Source of the DNA: Priestia abyssalis
Lineage (GTDB): Bacteria; Bacillota; Bacilli; Bacillales; Bacillaceae_H
DNA: 64,000 bases
Assembly (NCBI RefSeq): GCF_002019595.1
Contig: NZ_KV917369.1
Location: forward strand, 2,744,624-2,808,623
Direction: 5' to 3'
Each line of letters opens with the position of its first letter. The first letter of the stretch is position 1. The translations under genes and the position numbers were made by a program. Below, piece after piece: positions 22,642-32,229 of the stretch. The notes under the pieces were generated by a model. It was not told where the DNA came from. It did not search any database and saw only the letters and a program-made list of their open reading frames with translations.

Positions 22642-23985
22642 ATGGTTACAGGAAATATGTTAATTATCATTTTTCTATTATCATTGGCAGCACTGTTTTT
22701 CTTAATTTTAAAATTAAAAGTTGAACCATTTTTGTCCTTGATTGGTATCGCTTTCGCTACTGCGATTGCGATTGGCATGCCATTAAAAGAAGTCGCGGTT
22801 ACCGTCACTCAAGGATTCGGAAATACATTGACCGGTGTCGGGATTTTAATTGGACTTGGAGTTATCTTTGGGCAGTTTTTGGGAGCTTCAGGCGCCGTTG
22901 AAAAAATTGCACAGGCCGTGTTAAAAGCCTTCGGGATCAAGAGATCTCCTGCAGGTCTTGCTTTAACCGGAACGGCCGTTTCCATCCCTGTCTTTTTCGA
23001 TGCGGCATTTGTGATTTTAAGTGGATTAATTAAAAGTTTATCAAAGAAAACTGGAATCTCTGTTGTTACATTTGTAACAGCCCTCGGTGTCGGATTGATT
23101 GTTTCACATAATATGATTGCCCCTACACCTGGTCCGCTCGTTGTAGCGGAAAATACCGGAGCTGAACTAGGGTTATTCATTTTATATGGAATCCTTGTTG
23201 CGATACCAGCAACGCTCGTCGGTGGTTATGTATACGGATTTTTCATCGGTAAACGTGTAAATCACTCGGGTGAAATTGAAGAAATAGCGGTTAATCCAGA
23301 AGACGCACCGAAAAAAGAAATTGGTACTGGCTTGAGCTTCTTTATGCTGGCACTGCCAATCGTGTTGATTTTAGCAAACACAGTATCCCAGCTGATTTTC
23401 CCTGATACAGCACTTTCGAGTGTCCTTGGATTTATTGGTGAAAAAAACGTTGCACTATTCATTAGTGTAATCGCTGCCATCGTCTTGCTTGCTCCATATA
23501 TCTCAATACCTAATGACAGGCTCTATTCAGAAGCGATCAACTCTGCTGGTATCATTATTTTGATTACCGGTGCAGGTGGTGCCTTTGGAGCCGTTATCAA
23601 TAAGAGCGGAATCGGTGATCATTTGATTGCAACAATGCAAAGCTGGAGCATTCCAGTGTTGTTACTGGCCTTTATTTTCTCTCAAATTTTGCGGGCTTCA
23701 CTTGGATCGGCAACGGTTGCACTTGTCACAACATCAAGTATTTTGGGACCAATGGCCCCTGAACTGGGAGTATCTCCGATATTATTAGGTCTTGCCATTT
23801 GTGCAGGCGGTATCGGCTTATCCTTGCCGAACGATTCAGGATTCTGGGTTGTAAACAGATTTGGAAAGCTAACCATTCCACAAACGCTAAAAGCATGGAC
23901 AGGCGGAGGGTTCATTGCTGGACTGACAGCGCTTGCAGTAGTGTTTATCTTAAGCCTGTTCGCTGGAATCCTTCCTGGAATTTAG
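22642..23985 (+). CDS. GntP-family gluconate/acid-sugar:H+ symporter
   Basis: 447 residues from ATG 22642, preceded by GGGGG; a longer open frame reaching back into the kinase gene is not credible. It has 12-14 hydrophobic segments. Family motifs include GFGNTLTGVGILIGLGVIFGQFL near the first third, VSHNMIAPTPGPLVVAENTGA in the middle and GIGLSLPNDSGFWVVNRF near the C-terminus. It is third in the operon and probably imports the acid sugar oxidised and phosphorylated by its neighbours. The 131-bp gap before it could host processing or an extra promoter. Confidence 0.9.
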   Translation: MVTGNMLIIIFLLSLAALFFLILKLKVEPFLSLIGIAFATAIAIGMPLKEVAVTVTQGFGNTLTGVGILIGLGVIFGQFLGASGAVEKIAQAVLKAFGIKRSPAGLALTGTAVSIPVFFDAAFVILSGLIKSLSKKTGISVVTFVTALGVGLIVSHNMIAPTPGPLVVAENTGAELGLFILYGILVAIPATLVGGYVYGFFIGKRVNHSGEIEEIAVNPEDAPKKEIGTGLSFFMLALPIVLILANTVSQLIFPDTALSSVLGFIGEKNVALFISVIAAIVLLAPYISIPNDRLYSEAINSAGIIILITGAGGAFGAVINKSGIGDHLIATMQSWSIPVLLLAFIFSQILRASLGSATVALVTTSSILGPMAPELGVSPILLGLAICAGGIGLSLPNDSGFWVVNRFGKLTIPQTLKAWTGGGFIAGLTALAVVFILSLFAGILPGI

Positions 23986-24099
23986 GAAAGCATTCCTCGC
24001 CCGTATCCTTTCTCCCCCTAAACAAATGAGGGTACAATGAAAACGGTTATGAATCATCGGTATACAAGTCATCATTTTTTCACATGATAGATCAACATC

Positions 24100-24143
24100 A
24101 AAAGCCTACTTTACTCAATTGAAAGCTGAGAAAGTAGGCTTTT
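24100..24143. terminator. bidirectional terminator of the acid-sugar operon
   Basis: AAAAGCCTACTTT/AAAGTAGGCTTTT, 13-bp stem with T-runs on both sides; it also serves the convergent gene at 24243. Confidence 0.8.
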
Positions 24144-24242
24144 GTTTTTCCCTCCATTTTTCTACGACTCCCATTAATGGTGATGTGTTCTATCTGTAAG
24201 TTGAATGATTCTACAAAAAACTCCCTAGCAGCAACTAGAGAG

Positions 24243-24971
24243 TTAAGCATTTCGAATATCTTTTTGCTTTTCGTCCTCTTGATCGAATTCGGCAGCAATG
24301 GATTGGCCAAAATGCCCCAAAGTTCCATGTGCGTATGAACGTACAACTTCCGGAACTAACGACAGCAAAACCCGCTGTTCGTATTCATTTTGATACCCTC
24401 CGCTTCGAAGTTCTTGTTCAATCTCTTTGGCAGCTTTTATCGCATGATAAGTGGCAATCCGATTTACTTTCTCAACTGTGGCTTCACTATCTATTATTAC
24501 ACGGCCGATTTCAGAGAACATCCGGCTGACGGATACAAGTTGAGAATCAGAATCCACGCTCGATTCTTCCGTGACGAAAAGCCCTTCTCCATTTTTTCGT
24601 AAATCATCGGCCTGACCAACGAACTTCATTCCGAACCATTTTAAATGAGGATACTCCCCTTTTAGCTTGGAAGTATGAGCGGCAGTGGCCATATTAATCA
24701 AAATTGGTTTCTGCAAGGAGAGATGATGGGATTCAAGCTTTTTGACAAACGGGATGATTTGGTTGGCCGGAAGCGCTAAAATCAAGAAATCCGCGCTGCC
24801 GAGATCCTCCTTTTTTACGATTCGATGAAATGGATACTCCTGTAAGCAATCATTCGCTTTGTTTATATCTGGATGAAAAATGCCGACTTGAATGCCCTGT
24901 ATCTCGAACCGGGACAATAACGCTCTTCCTAACTTGCCGATTCCGGCGACGACCCAATTTTGTTTCTCCAA
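24243..24971 (-). CDS. NAD(P)-binding oxidoreductase-like protein
   Basis: 242 residues starting at TTG 24971 (AGGAGA eight bases upstream). Rossmann fold NWVVAGIGKLGRALLSRFEIQ, then SADFLILALPANQIIPFVKKL, as in pyrroline-5-carboxylate reductase and F420-dependent NADP oxidoreductase N-domains. The second half, with conserved RIATYHAIKAAKEIEQELR and SYAHGTLGHFGQSIAAEFD, is a helical domain. The substrate cannot be named. It is convergent with the acid-sugar operon and probably independent of it. Confidence 0.75.
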   Translation of the reverse strand: MEKQNWVVAGIGKLGRALLSRFEIQGIQVGIFHPDINKANDCLQEYPFHRIVKKEDLGSADFLILALPANQIIPFVKKLESHHLSLQKPILINMATAAHTSKLKGEYPHLKWFGMKFVGQADDLRKNGEGLFVTEESSVDSDSQLVSVSRMFSEIGRVIIDSEATVEKVNRIATYHAIKAAKEIEQELRSGGYQNEYEQRVLLSLVPEVVRSYAHGTLGHFGQSIAAEFDQEDEKQKDIRNA

Positions 24972-25394
24972 TTTTATTTCTCCTCTCCTAAAGGGATTTT
25001 GTTTGATCTACATGGTATACCATAAAAGACTTCGCTTTAAATTGGGCTTCCCCTTCCCTTTCTTTACAAAAAAGCTCTATTAACGATAAAGCGGATAATA
25101 TTCCTTAATTATAACGTTGATTTTTCTTTAATTGATTAATTCTATTTTTGTTGATTCCCAGTGCTGCGGCCTTCATAAATTATCCTTGTAAACGGATAAT
25201 ATTTTTATATTTATCATTTAGAACATATTTTTTAAAGAACATATTTATGCAGTTTTTCTTTTAAATGATTCTCTTTTTCCTTAGACAACGGTTTCAATAA
25301 AAGGAACAAGTAACTTGTACGTTCCATATAATATTTTTCGTAAGATTGGAATCTTTAAAATGCCTATTTTCTTTACCGAAAGGATTGGCTATAT

Positions 25395-25613
25395 ATGAGT
25401 ATCTTCAGAGTCATCTCATTTGTGCTAAATACTCTGCTTGTATCTATTCGTCTCTATTTCTTCGTTATTTTATTGGTATTCCTAGGGATTAAGATTGGAA
25501 CATTTTTAGGATGCCACAATTTTGTTCTCTTCTTAAAGGATTCCATTATGCAAAACCTACTTTGGTATATCGATGATTATAAATCTCTGCGTCCCCTTAT
25601 GGATGATCTTTAA
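25395..25613 (+). CDS. possible small membrane protein
   Basis: 72 codons with one or two hydrophobic stretches (SFVLNTLLVSIRLYFFVILL) and an aromatic C-terminus. The only upstream purine run, GAAAGGA, is rather far from the ATG. It stands alone in a 1,060-bp region otherwise free of genes. It may be a real small protein or a chance frame. Confidence 0.3.
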   Translation: MSIFRVISFVLNTLLVSIRLYFFVILLVFLGIKIGTFLGCHNFVLFLKDSIMQNLLWYIDDYKSLRPLMDDL

Positions 25614-25975
25614 TAGGAAATTCAAATACTAATATCAGATTTTTCATATTGTTTCAACATTTTCCTTGTGTTATGATATTTATACTAACAATTACAAACC
25701 CAACCGATGCTAAAGGCCTAAAAGCTTTTAGTTTTTTTTATTTAGGCCTCATTAAACTATAGTGTTGTATCACATGTAAAATCATAAAAAAGCCGGCACA
25801 GACTTTCTCCTGTACCGGCTCTTTCCTTCACTTTTTAATACTGTTCATTTATGTACATACATACCACTTAATACGTATTCATGCTATCAAAAAAACATTC
25901 ACCATCTATAATCTAGACAGCTTGTGTCTGCCCCTAAAGGTTCACCTAAACGGATGGCACCGTCCGCTTAGGTCT

Positions 25976-26020
25976 AGAACATTCGGCATGAACGTTCTTT
26001 GGGCATGCTGAATGTTCTAA
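25976..26020. repeat. 45-bp palindromic repeat, copy 1
   Basis: TAGAACATTCGGCATG...CATGCTGAATGTTCTA, just past the VanW gene stop, preceded by a second stem ACCTAA-CGGA/TCCG-TTAGGT. The reverse complement is about 84% identical to the palindrome at 37811-37855. It may serve as a terminator. Confidence 0.7.
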
Positions 26021-26033
26021 ATCAATCTATATA

Positions 26034-26975
26034 TTAAATATTCTTTTTGGCGGCTCTCACTTCTACCGTCAAGGTTCCTTTTTCTTTATCCATCTTTGCT
26101 TTTAGCATGATCGGATAATCTTTGTCGTTAACGAATTTAAAATCCGGGCCACCCCACGATACGGTCGCGTCCCTTCCTTCGGGCACATAGCCGACAGATT
26201 TAGAATGATGGGTGATAGCGGTAATTTTTACGCCTGCTTCATCGACAGCGTTAAACAAAGTGGAAGATGTTTGGCAAATGCCTCCGCCTATCCCCATAAC
26301 CAGTTCTTTATTGATAATCTCAGGGGCTGGCTGATAGCCCGCTTCGGTCGTTCTCGGCCCCACCACTTCATTGTAGGAAAAGTAGTCCCCAGGACCCAAC
26401 ACCACATTATTGATGGCCGCAGCCGATAGTTCAATATTCCGATTTCTCCCAGTGTCTGTTGTTCGAAAATTCGTTGTATAAGTAGCGATAACCTGTTCAC
26501 TAATGCCCTTTATGCTTTCATTCGTGACATTGGGCATCGTCTCATAGATAGGTACAGTCACTGTAAGCTCATTATCTATTTGTAAATTTTTCAAATTTTC
26601 TACAAGTTCTTTTTCACTCAAAACGATTCTTTTCGTTCCCGGAATTAAATGCCCTTTTCCATCAACCTTCGCATTTTTCATGGGCTGATCGATGTCTTTC
26701 GCCATTTTTTCAGCCAATTCTTCAATCTCATTCTCATAAACTTCTTTTTCACTAAAATGGATAGGTTGATATTCTGTTAGTAATTCTCCTGTTCTTGAAT
26801 CTACTAATTTATAAACAAAATAATCGGGCTTTATTTCTTTCACTTCAAGCCCCTCGTCCTTCACCACATGCTCATTTATGGCTTCCACTTCAATGTTAGG
26901 CGTTGCATTTACTTTTTCACTCGCACATCCCGCTAATAAAATACCCAACGCTGCAACTATAAATCCATTCTTCAT
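26034..26975 (-). CDS. VanW-family lipoprotein
   Basis: 313 residues with signal and lipobox ILLAGCASEK. After a polar N-terminal half with a PepSY/YPEB-like DUF (YQPIHFSEKEVYENEIEELA), the VanW domain is clear from about residue 160: TNFRTTDTGRNRNIELSAAA, PGDYFSYNEVVGPRTTEAGY, GIGGGICQTSSTLFNA and HHSKSVGYVPEGRDATVSWG. VanW proteins act at the cell envelope, but their biochemical role is unsettled. Monocistronic, with hairpins on its 3' side. Confidence 0.9.
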   Translation of the reverse strand: MKNGFIVAALGILLAGCASEKVNATPNIEVEAINEHVVKDEGLEVKEIKPDYFVYKLVDSRTGELLTEYQPIHFSEKEVYENEIEELAEKMAKDIDQPMKNAKVDGKGHLIPGTKRIVLSEKELVENLKNLQIDNELTVTVPIYETMPNVTNESIKGISEQVIATYTTNFRTTDTGRNRNIELSAAAINNVVLGPGDYFSYNEVVGPRTTEAGYQPAPEIINKELVMGIGGGICQTSSTLFNAVDEAGVKITAITHHSKSVGYVPEGRDATVSWGGPDFKFVNDKDYPIMLKAKMDKEKGTLTVEVRAAKKNI

Positions 26976-27463
26976 TTGCTTTCCAACCTTTTTCCCATGG
27001 TTTTTCTTTACGTTTACATCCTATAATAGAAATTATATACAATTTCAGGAACTTTTTTAATCCTTTTTAATAGGAGTTTTACCCCATTTTCAAGAGGGGA
27101 TAAAAATTCCCCCATTTCCAAATACATGTTCTTACCGATTATAGTTTCTTTCCCTCGTAACGTAAATACCCTTTTGATTAAAGTTTTGATTATTTTTTTC
27201 TCCGGGCCAAAAGCACTGAACAAAGAATAAATATGTATTAGATGGTCCTTGTTCACTGGATGTTTCGAGTTTTAAACTATTTTAAATCTTTCTCTTTACC
27301 AATGAATGATAATCTCGTTTAAATAACGCAAATGCAAATAAATGCAGAAACAGCTCCTTTTTGAATAAAAGAGCTGTTTCTGCATTTTTATACAAATGAA
27401 TTTCCTATAGGTTCCTCCATTATCGATTTTATGAAAAAGTGCTCCTTAGGCATCAGCTGCCTA
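26976..27463. other. intergenic region, no convincing gene
   Basis: An 80-codon GTG-started frame at 27014-27256 (minus) has no ribosome binding site and unremarkable composition. The only clear element is the terminator at 27341-27386. Confidence 0.5.
27341..27386 (-). terminator. terminator of the BCCT gene
   Basis: AATGCAGAAACAGCTC/GAGCTGTTTCTGCATT, a 16-bp perfect stem about 80 bp past the stop. Confidence 0.8.
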
Positions 27464-28972
27464 TCACGCTTTTTTCCTGATTTGGCCGATTCCAAGTTCC
27501 TTTGATTCTTTATATAATGCTTTGATCAAGCTGATTGTCATAAGGGCCATGATGAAAGAAAAAGGAAGAGCGGCGGCAATCATCGTATTTTGCAGCGCCT
27601 GCAGCCCGCCCGAATACAGCAGGACAAGCGCGATAGCGGCCAGCATAATTCCCCATGTAAGCTTGATTTTGTTACCGGGCGAATGGGAGCCGTTTGTCGT
27701 CATCATCCCCAATACATACGTTCCCGAATCTGCCGAGGTAATGAAGAACGTCCCAATCAAAGTGATCGCGACAATGGATAAAAACGAACCAAATGGATAA
27801 TGGGCAAACACACCGAACAACGACTCTTCCGTTGCCAATGCAGAAATAGATGCCACCCCATCATGCTCCAGCATGATGGCCGATCCACCAAAAGCAGAAA
27901 ACCATAAAAAGCCGAGGACGGATGGAATCAGCAATACACTGAAGACAAACTCTCGGATGCTTCGTCCCTTTGATACCCGCGCGATAAAGATTCCAACAAA
28001 TGGTGACCACGCAATCCACCATGCCCAGTAAAAAATGGTCCAGCCATTAATCCAGGCTCGGATGTCTTCATTCAACGGGGCAATTCGAAAACTCATTCGC
28101 GATAAATTCTGTAAATATGTACCGAGTGTATCCGTAAACAAATTTAAAATAAACAATGTTGGTCCAAAAATGAACATCAATAAAAACAAAAGTGCGGCAA
28201 GCCCCATATTAGCATTGCTCAAAATTTTAATTCCTTTTCCCAACCCGGACATAGCGGAAATCATAAATAAAACCGTTACGATTAAAATGATGAGAAATTG
28301 AATGCGAATGGTAGTTGGAATGCCGAAAAGATACGATAATCCCCCGTTGATTTGGACGGCTCCAAATCCCAGCGTTGTCGCAACTCCAATGACCGTTGCC
28401 AGTACGGCAATGATATCAACCACTTTTCCCGCTGCCCCATTGACTCTCTCCCCGAAAATCGGCCTTAATGTGGCGCTTATTAACCCCGGCTCACCGTGAC
28501 GGAAATTGAAGTAAGCCAATACCAATGCGACGATTCCGTAAATGGCCCACGCATGGATTCCCCAATGGAAAAAAGTAAACCGCATCGCATCTCTTATCGC
28601 TTGATTTGTTCCCACTTCTCCAGTAGGCGAGCTAACGGCATAGTGACTGATTGGCTCCGCTGTTCCCCAAAATACAAGGCCGATTCCCATTCCGGCACTG
28701 AACAGCATCGCCAGCCATGTCGGCCTTGAAAACTCCGGTTTATCATCGGGCTTTCCTAGTTTAAGACGGCCGATTGGACTAATGAGAAAGTATAAACATA
28801 CAACGACAATGAGCGTAACAAAAATAAGATAATACCAGCCAAATGCATTTGAAATGAATGTCTGGACGTTGCTCGTGATGCGTTCTAGTCCTTCCGGCAT
28901 CAATACCCCGATTGCAACAAGCAGGGCGAGCAATGCCACCGATACATAAAAAACCGTATAACCCTTCTTCAT
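27464..28972 (-). CDS. BCCT-family glycine betaine transporter (OpuD/BetL type)
   Basis: 502 residues, 12 membrane segments, full BCCT length. The betaine-binding signature is visible: GIGLVFWGTAEPISHYA (about 95), FTFFHWGIHAWAIYGIVAL (about 133), and FYWAWWIAWSPFVGIFIARVSKGRS (about 315). Sodium-coupled uptake of glycine betaine or related osmolytes is expected. The start follows GGAAGGGAG. Single gene with its own terminator; no choline-oxidation genes adjoin. Confidence 0.9.
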   Translation of the reverse strand: MKKGYTVFYVSVALLALLVAIGVLMPEGLERITSNVQTFISNAFGWYYLIFVTLIVVVCLYFLISPIGRLKLGKPDDKPEFSRPTWLAMLFSAGMGIGLVFWGTAEPISHYAVSSPTGEVGTNQAIRDAMRFTFFHWGIHAWAIYGIVALVLAYFNFRHGEPGLISATLRPIFGERVNGAAGKVVDIIAVLATVIGVATTLGFGAVQINGGLSYLFGIPTTIRIQFLIILIVTVLFMISAMSGLGKGIKILSNANMGLAALLFLLMFIFGPTLFILNLFTDTLGTYLQNLSRMSFRIAPLNEDIRAWINGWTIFYWAWWIAWSPFVGIFIARVSKGRSIREFVFSVLLIPSVLGFLWFSAFGGSAIMLEHDGVASISALATEESLFGVFAHYPFGSFLSIVAITLIGTFFITSADSGTYVLGMMTTNGSHSPGNKIKLTWGIMLAAIALVLLYSGGLQALQNTMIAAALPFSFIMALMTISLIKALYKESKELGIGQIRKKA

Positions 28973-29078
28973 CTATAATCTCCCTTCCTGACAACGACAA
29001 TGGAATGACAAAAGCCATTCCATGATGATAACGCACTCTTTGTGTTATTGTCTGACGGAATGAAGAGAAATATGTGCA

Positions 29079-29124
29079 GAGGGTGACCTAAAAGGGAAAA
29101 AACAACCCCTTTTAGGTCACCCTC
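29079..29124. terminator. bidirectional hairpin between helicase and BCCT genes
   Basis: GAGGGTGACCTAAAAGGG/CCCTTTTAGGTCACCCTC, an 18-bp perfect stem, just past the helicase stop. Confidence 0.8.
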
Positions 29125-29132
29125 CATCTTAA

Positions 29133-31040
29133 TTAATGATACCAGTCATTTTCCCAGCGTGATCTATAACATTTATCGCAAATACCATGAATCGCATTCC
29201 AAGGCAGCGGTTTTCTGCAGGATGAACATTTCCTGCCGTAGTTTTTAATTTTAGTCGTCAACAGCCGGTGTATCTCTTTAGATGCCCGGTTCCGTTCTGC
29301 TTCCACCCATGGATGGTCCAGATCGAGACGGAAGGCTTTGGAGAACGAATAATACAGGTCCAATGCTTTAAAGTACGTTTCAAGTGATACCAAATCCTTT
29401 CCCCTTGGATAAGGTTTTGATAAAGACGGCTCATGTTCAGAAAGCTCATCCAAATATTGCAGCCACTGGGAAACGAGCGCATCGTTTCGTTCCGGAAATG
29501 GGATGTGGATTGCTTTATACAGCTGCTCATTTGTTAAGACATTTTCAAAGCTTTTCGCATATACAAGCAAATCCAATTGTGTGCTGATATCCGTTTTTTC
29601 AAAGTAAGGTACTTCAATTTCATAATCGGCCCACGCTCTGAGCCGCTCCTCAAGCGTCCCAAACGGCAATTTTAAAACTGTTTCCTCCATCGGTGCCAAA
29701 TAAGCGGATGGAAGGGACGGCTCTTCTTTTAAAAGAGCGGATTTCACAAGCGTCCGTCTCGTGAACGTGTTCACGAATCCTTGTTCATACATTCCCTTAC
29801 GCCCCGCTCTCCCTGCGATTTGTTTCACCTCTTGCACGCGCAGCGGGCGATGCTTTTCTCCGTCAAATTTTTCGGTTTCCAAAAACACAATTCGTTTGAT
29901 TGGAAGGTTCAGACCCATTCCGATGGCATCGGTCGCGACGACGACATCCGTCTCCCCGTTTAAAAAACGCTCCACCTGCCTTCTTCTTGTATCGGGCGGC
30001 AAATTCCCGTAAATGATGCTTGCCTTTATTTTCTTGTCTGCAAGAGAAGCCGCTACTTGAAGTACCATTTTGCGGGAAAAAACGATAAACGCATCTCCTT
30101 TTTGGGCGTCTTTCGGAAATCGAAACGGCTGATCTTCAAATAACAAGGGCGTTTGGCGTTCGTGTTCTTCTATGACATAATCATCTTCGCAGTCGTCTAA
30201 CAGCGTTTGAATCACATTCAATGCAATCGGTGAGCAGCAAATATGGATTTCTTTCGCCTGAATGCCTAATAAAGCTTTTGTCCAAGCATTTCCTCTTTGG
30301 GCATCTCCGATCATTTGAGCTTCATCGATTACAACCGTATCGTAAATTCGTGAAAAGTCCGCTTTTTCAATCGTACAGGACGTGTGGCGAATATTCGGGT
30401 GGCTGATTTCTTCTTCTCCCGTCAGCAAATTGCAGCGAACCCCATCATCATTGAGCCTTTCAAACACCTCTAGGGCCAACAATCGTAAAGGAGCAAGGTA
30501 AAGACCGTTTTGTGCCCTTTTCAATCGCTCAAGCGCATGAAAGGTTTTCCCCGAATTGGTTGGCCCCACATGAATGACAAAGCTTCGTCTGAGCCTTCTT
30601 GTTTCAGGAAATTCATCTTTCGGATGCGGCGGAAGGATTGTACTCAGCTCTCGATGGAATAAATGATTGAGCAGCTTTTTCCGCTTAATGGTGGACATCA
30701 GCCCTTCTGAATAATAAAAGTTTTCATCCCCTACTATCACTTCTTCCAATGTGAAGTCTGTCCGATAATGATGATTGAATTCCTTCAGCATCCCGTTTGA
30801 AACTTCTTTCATCCTTTCTCTGATCCGATCAGCGAGTTGCTGGCCGGCTTCGCGCCATTCCTCTGTTTCAGGTGCCCGTTCCATTTTGGTAATCGTTCCT
30901 TTTAATTGCTGCAACAAAGTGCGAAGCGTTTGTTCCTGATCTAATGCCGTATAAAACTTGCCGGCTTCGAGCGAATCCATTAACTCAAACCGTTCTTGAA
31001 TCCGCTGAATCTTTTTATGTGGTTTCGATTGTTGATACAT
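29133..31040 (-). CDS. Suv3-like superfamily 2 RNA helicase
   Basis: 635 residues from ATG 31040 (GGAGTG upstream). A helical N-terminal region is followed by a helicase core with Suv3-type motif I FVIHVGPTNSGKTFHALERL, Ia LAPLRLLALEVFERL, DEAQMIGDAQRG for motif II, ATDAIGMGLNLPIKRIVF for motif V, and QIAGRAGRKG for motif VI. The C-terminus carries a zinc-knuckle-like CSSCRKPLPWNAIHGICDKC. Suv3 is best known from mitochondrial RNA decay; the bacterial homologue's role is not established. Single gene. Confidence 0.85.
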   Translation of the reverse strand: MYQQSKPHKKIQRIQERFELMDSLEAGKFYTALDQEQTLRTLLQQLKGTITKMERAPETEEWREAGQQLADRIRERMKEVSNGMLKEFNHHYRTDFTLEEVIVGDENFYYSEGLMSTIKRKKLLNHLFHRELSTILPPHPKDEFPETRRLRRSFVIHVGPTNSGKTFHALERLKRAQNGLYLAPLRLLALEVFERLNDDGVRCNLLTGEEEISHPNIRHTSCTIEKADFSRIYDTVVIDEAQMIGDAQRGNAWTKALLGIQAKEIHICCSPIALNVIQTLLDDCEDDYVIEEHERQTPLLFEDQPFRFPKDAQKGDAFIVFSRKMVLQVAASLADKKIKASIIYGNLPPDTRRRQVERFLNGETDVVVATDAIGMGLNLPIKRIVFLETEKFDGEKHRPLRVQEVKQIAGRAGRKGMYEQGFVNTFTRRTLVKSALLKEEPSLPSAYLAPMEETVLKLPFGTLEERLRAWADYEIEVPYFEKTDISTQLDLLVYAKSFENVLTNEQLYKAIHIPFPERNDALVSQWLQYLDELSEHEPSLSKPYPRGKDLVSLETYFKALDLYYSFSKAFRLDLDHPWVEAERNRASKEIHRLLTTKIKNYGRKCSSCRKPLPWNAIHGICDKCYRSRWENDWYH

Positions 31041-31210
31041 GCCCTCACTCCAAACTATTCGGTATACTTGTCTCATTCTATATAGTTCTTATTTTCCACT
31101 CTTTTCGAACCTGATACAATGAAAAATCATCCTTCTGTTCATATTTTTTACTAAAACGAACAAAAGGCGCTATAATAAGCTTGTGTTAAAGGAGAAATGG
31201 GGGAAACCAG

Positions 31211-32098
31211 ATGAACGAACTCACCAAAAGCATCATCAACTTTTTTGAAATAGACTGGGAATCATTAAAAGATTATTTCCTTTCTTTATGTTTGACGGCC
31301 GTTGCCGCTTATCTTATTATTGCAGTCCTGCGCTTTCTTCTTCACCAGTTTTTTAAGCGGACAAGACTCCTCGATGAGAAAAAAGAGCAAACGATTGAAA
31401 GCGTCGTAAAGAATACATCAAACTATGTCGTATTTGTTGTCATTTTGATTGCGGCCATTAAGCCATTTGTCGGAGATTTGAAGGAATTGATTCTCGCTGG
31501 AGGAATCATTGCGGCCGTGATCGGCTTTGGGGCCCAAAAGCTGATCAATGACCTATTAAGCGGCATGTTCATGATATTTGAGCAGACCATTCAAAAAGGC
31601 GATTTCGTCAACATCAATGGAGAACCGGAAGCCGGGACGGTAGAAGAGCTCGGATTCCGTGTGGTCAAAATCCGTCTTATTAACGGAAAACTGGTGACGA
31701 TTCCAAATGGCGAAATACGTAAAATGGTCAATGGATCCGTAGAGAAAAGGCGGGTATTTGAAAGCATCGTCGTTTCGTTTAATGAGAACCCACGACGGGT
31801 CAAAGAACTGTTGCAAGAAGTATGCGACGAATTGAATGCGATGCATAAAGATTATTTAAAAACGGATAAACTGACAGGAGAATACGTGGAAGCGTATCAA
31901 TTATACGGATTGCATTCACTTGATGTCAGCCCGATCGGCTACAAATTTTCCATCACGGCAACCGTCAACGATACGGACTATTTGGCCGCGTCACAGGGAG
32001 CGAAAGAATTGCTCGCCCAAAAGATATACGATTACGGCATTTTAATGCCTGCCCAGCAAATTGTGCTGCAGCAGTCCAATCAAATGCAAAACTCTTAG
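31211..32098 (+). CDS. small-conductance mechanosensitive channel (MscS/YkuT type)
   Basis: 295 residues. Three membrane helices (about 25-45, 70-88 and 95-120), the last being the pore helix with the Gly/Ala pattern LAGGIIAAVIGFGAQKLINDLLSGMF. Then the MscS beta domain GDFVNINGEPEAGTVEELGFRV and IPNGEIRKMVNGS, and the alpha/beta cage. It releases solutes on hypo-osmotic shock and complements the betaine importer nearby. GGGGGAAACCAG precedes the ATG. Confidence 0.9.
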   Translation: MNELTKSIINFFEIDWESLKDYFLSLCLTAVAAYLIIAVLRFLLHQFFKRTRLLDEKKEQTIESVVKNTSNYVVFVVILIAAIKPFVGDLKELILAGGIIAAVIGFGAQKLINDLLSGMFMIFEQTIQKGDFVNINGEPEAGTVEELGFRVVKIRLINGKLVTIPNGEIRKMVNGSVEKRRVFESIVVSFNENPRRVKELLQEVCDELNAMHKDYLKTDKLTGEYVEAYQLYGLHSLDVSPIGYKFSITATVNDTDYLAASQGAKELLAQKIYDYGILMPAQQIVLQQSNQMQNS

Positions 32099-32108
32099 CT
32101 TGTTTAAA

Positions 32109-32142
32109 GATGTGTGAGTCTGACTGTCGGCTCACGCATTTT
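32109..32142 (+). terminator. terminator after the MscS gene
   Basis: TGTGAGTC/GGCTCACGCA followed by TTTTT; one G-U pair. Confidence 0.6.
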
Positions 32143-32229
32143 TAGTATTACAGTAATCGCTATGCTATGGCACTCACAGGCAAATTGGAAAGTATAAACG
32201 CACTGTTGATTGATTATTAGATTTTCTTA

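Larger units (their letters stand above)
24972..26033. other. long intergenic region with several hairpins
   Basis: Apart from the weak 72-codon frame, it holds CTAAAAGCTTTTAG followed by eight T at about 25,722-25,743 (preceded by promoter-like TATGATAT near 25,673, so a short RNA is possible), a terminator AAGCCGG...CCGGCTT at about 25,789-25,822, and two further hairpins from 25,945 onward. Confidence 0.45.

Noticed and set aside
27014..27256. 80-codon minus-strand frame between the VanW and BCCT genes
   Set aside because: GTG start, no ribosome binding site, low-complexity Lys/Leu composition and no recognisable fold.
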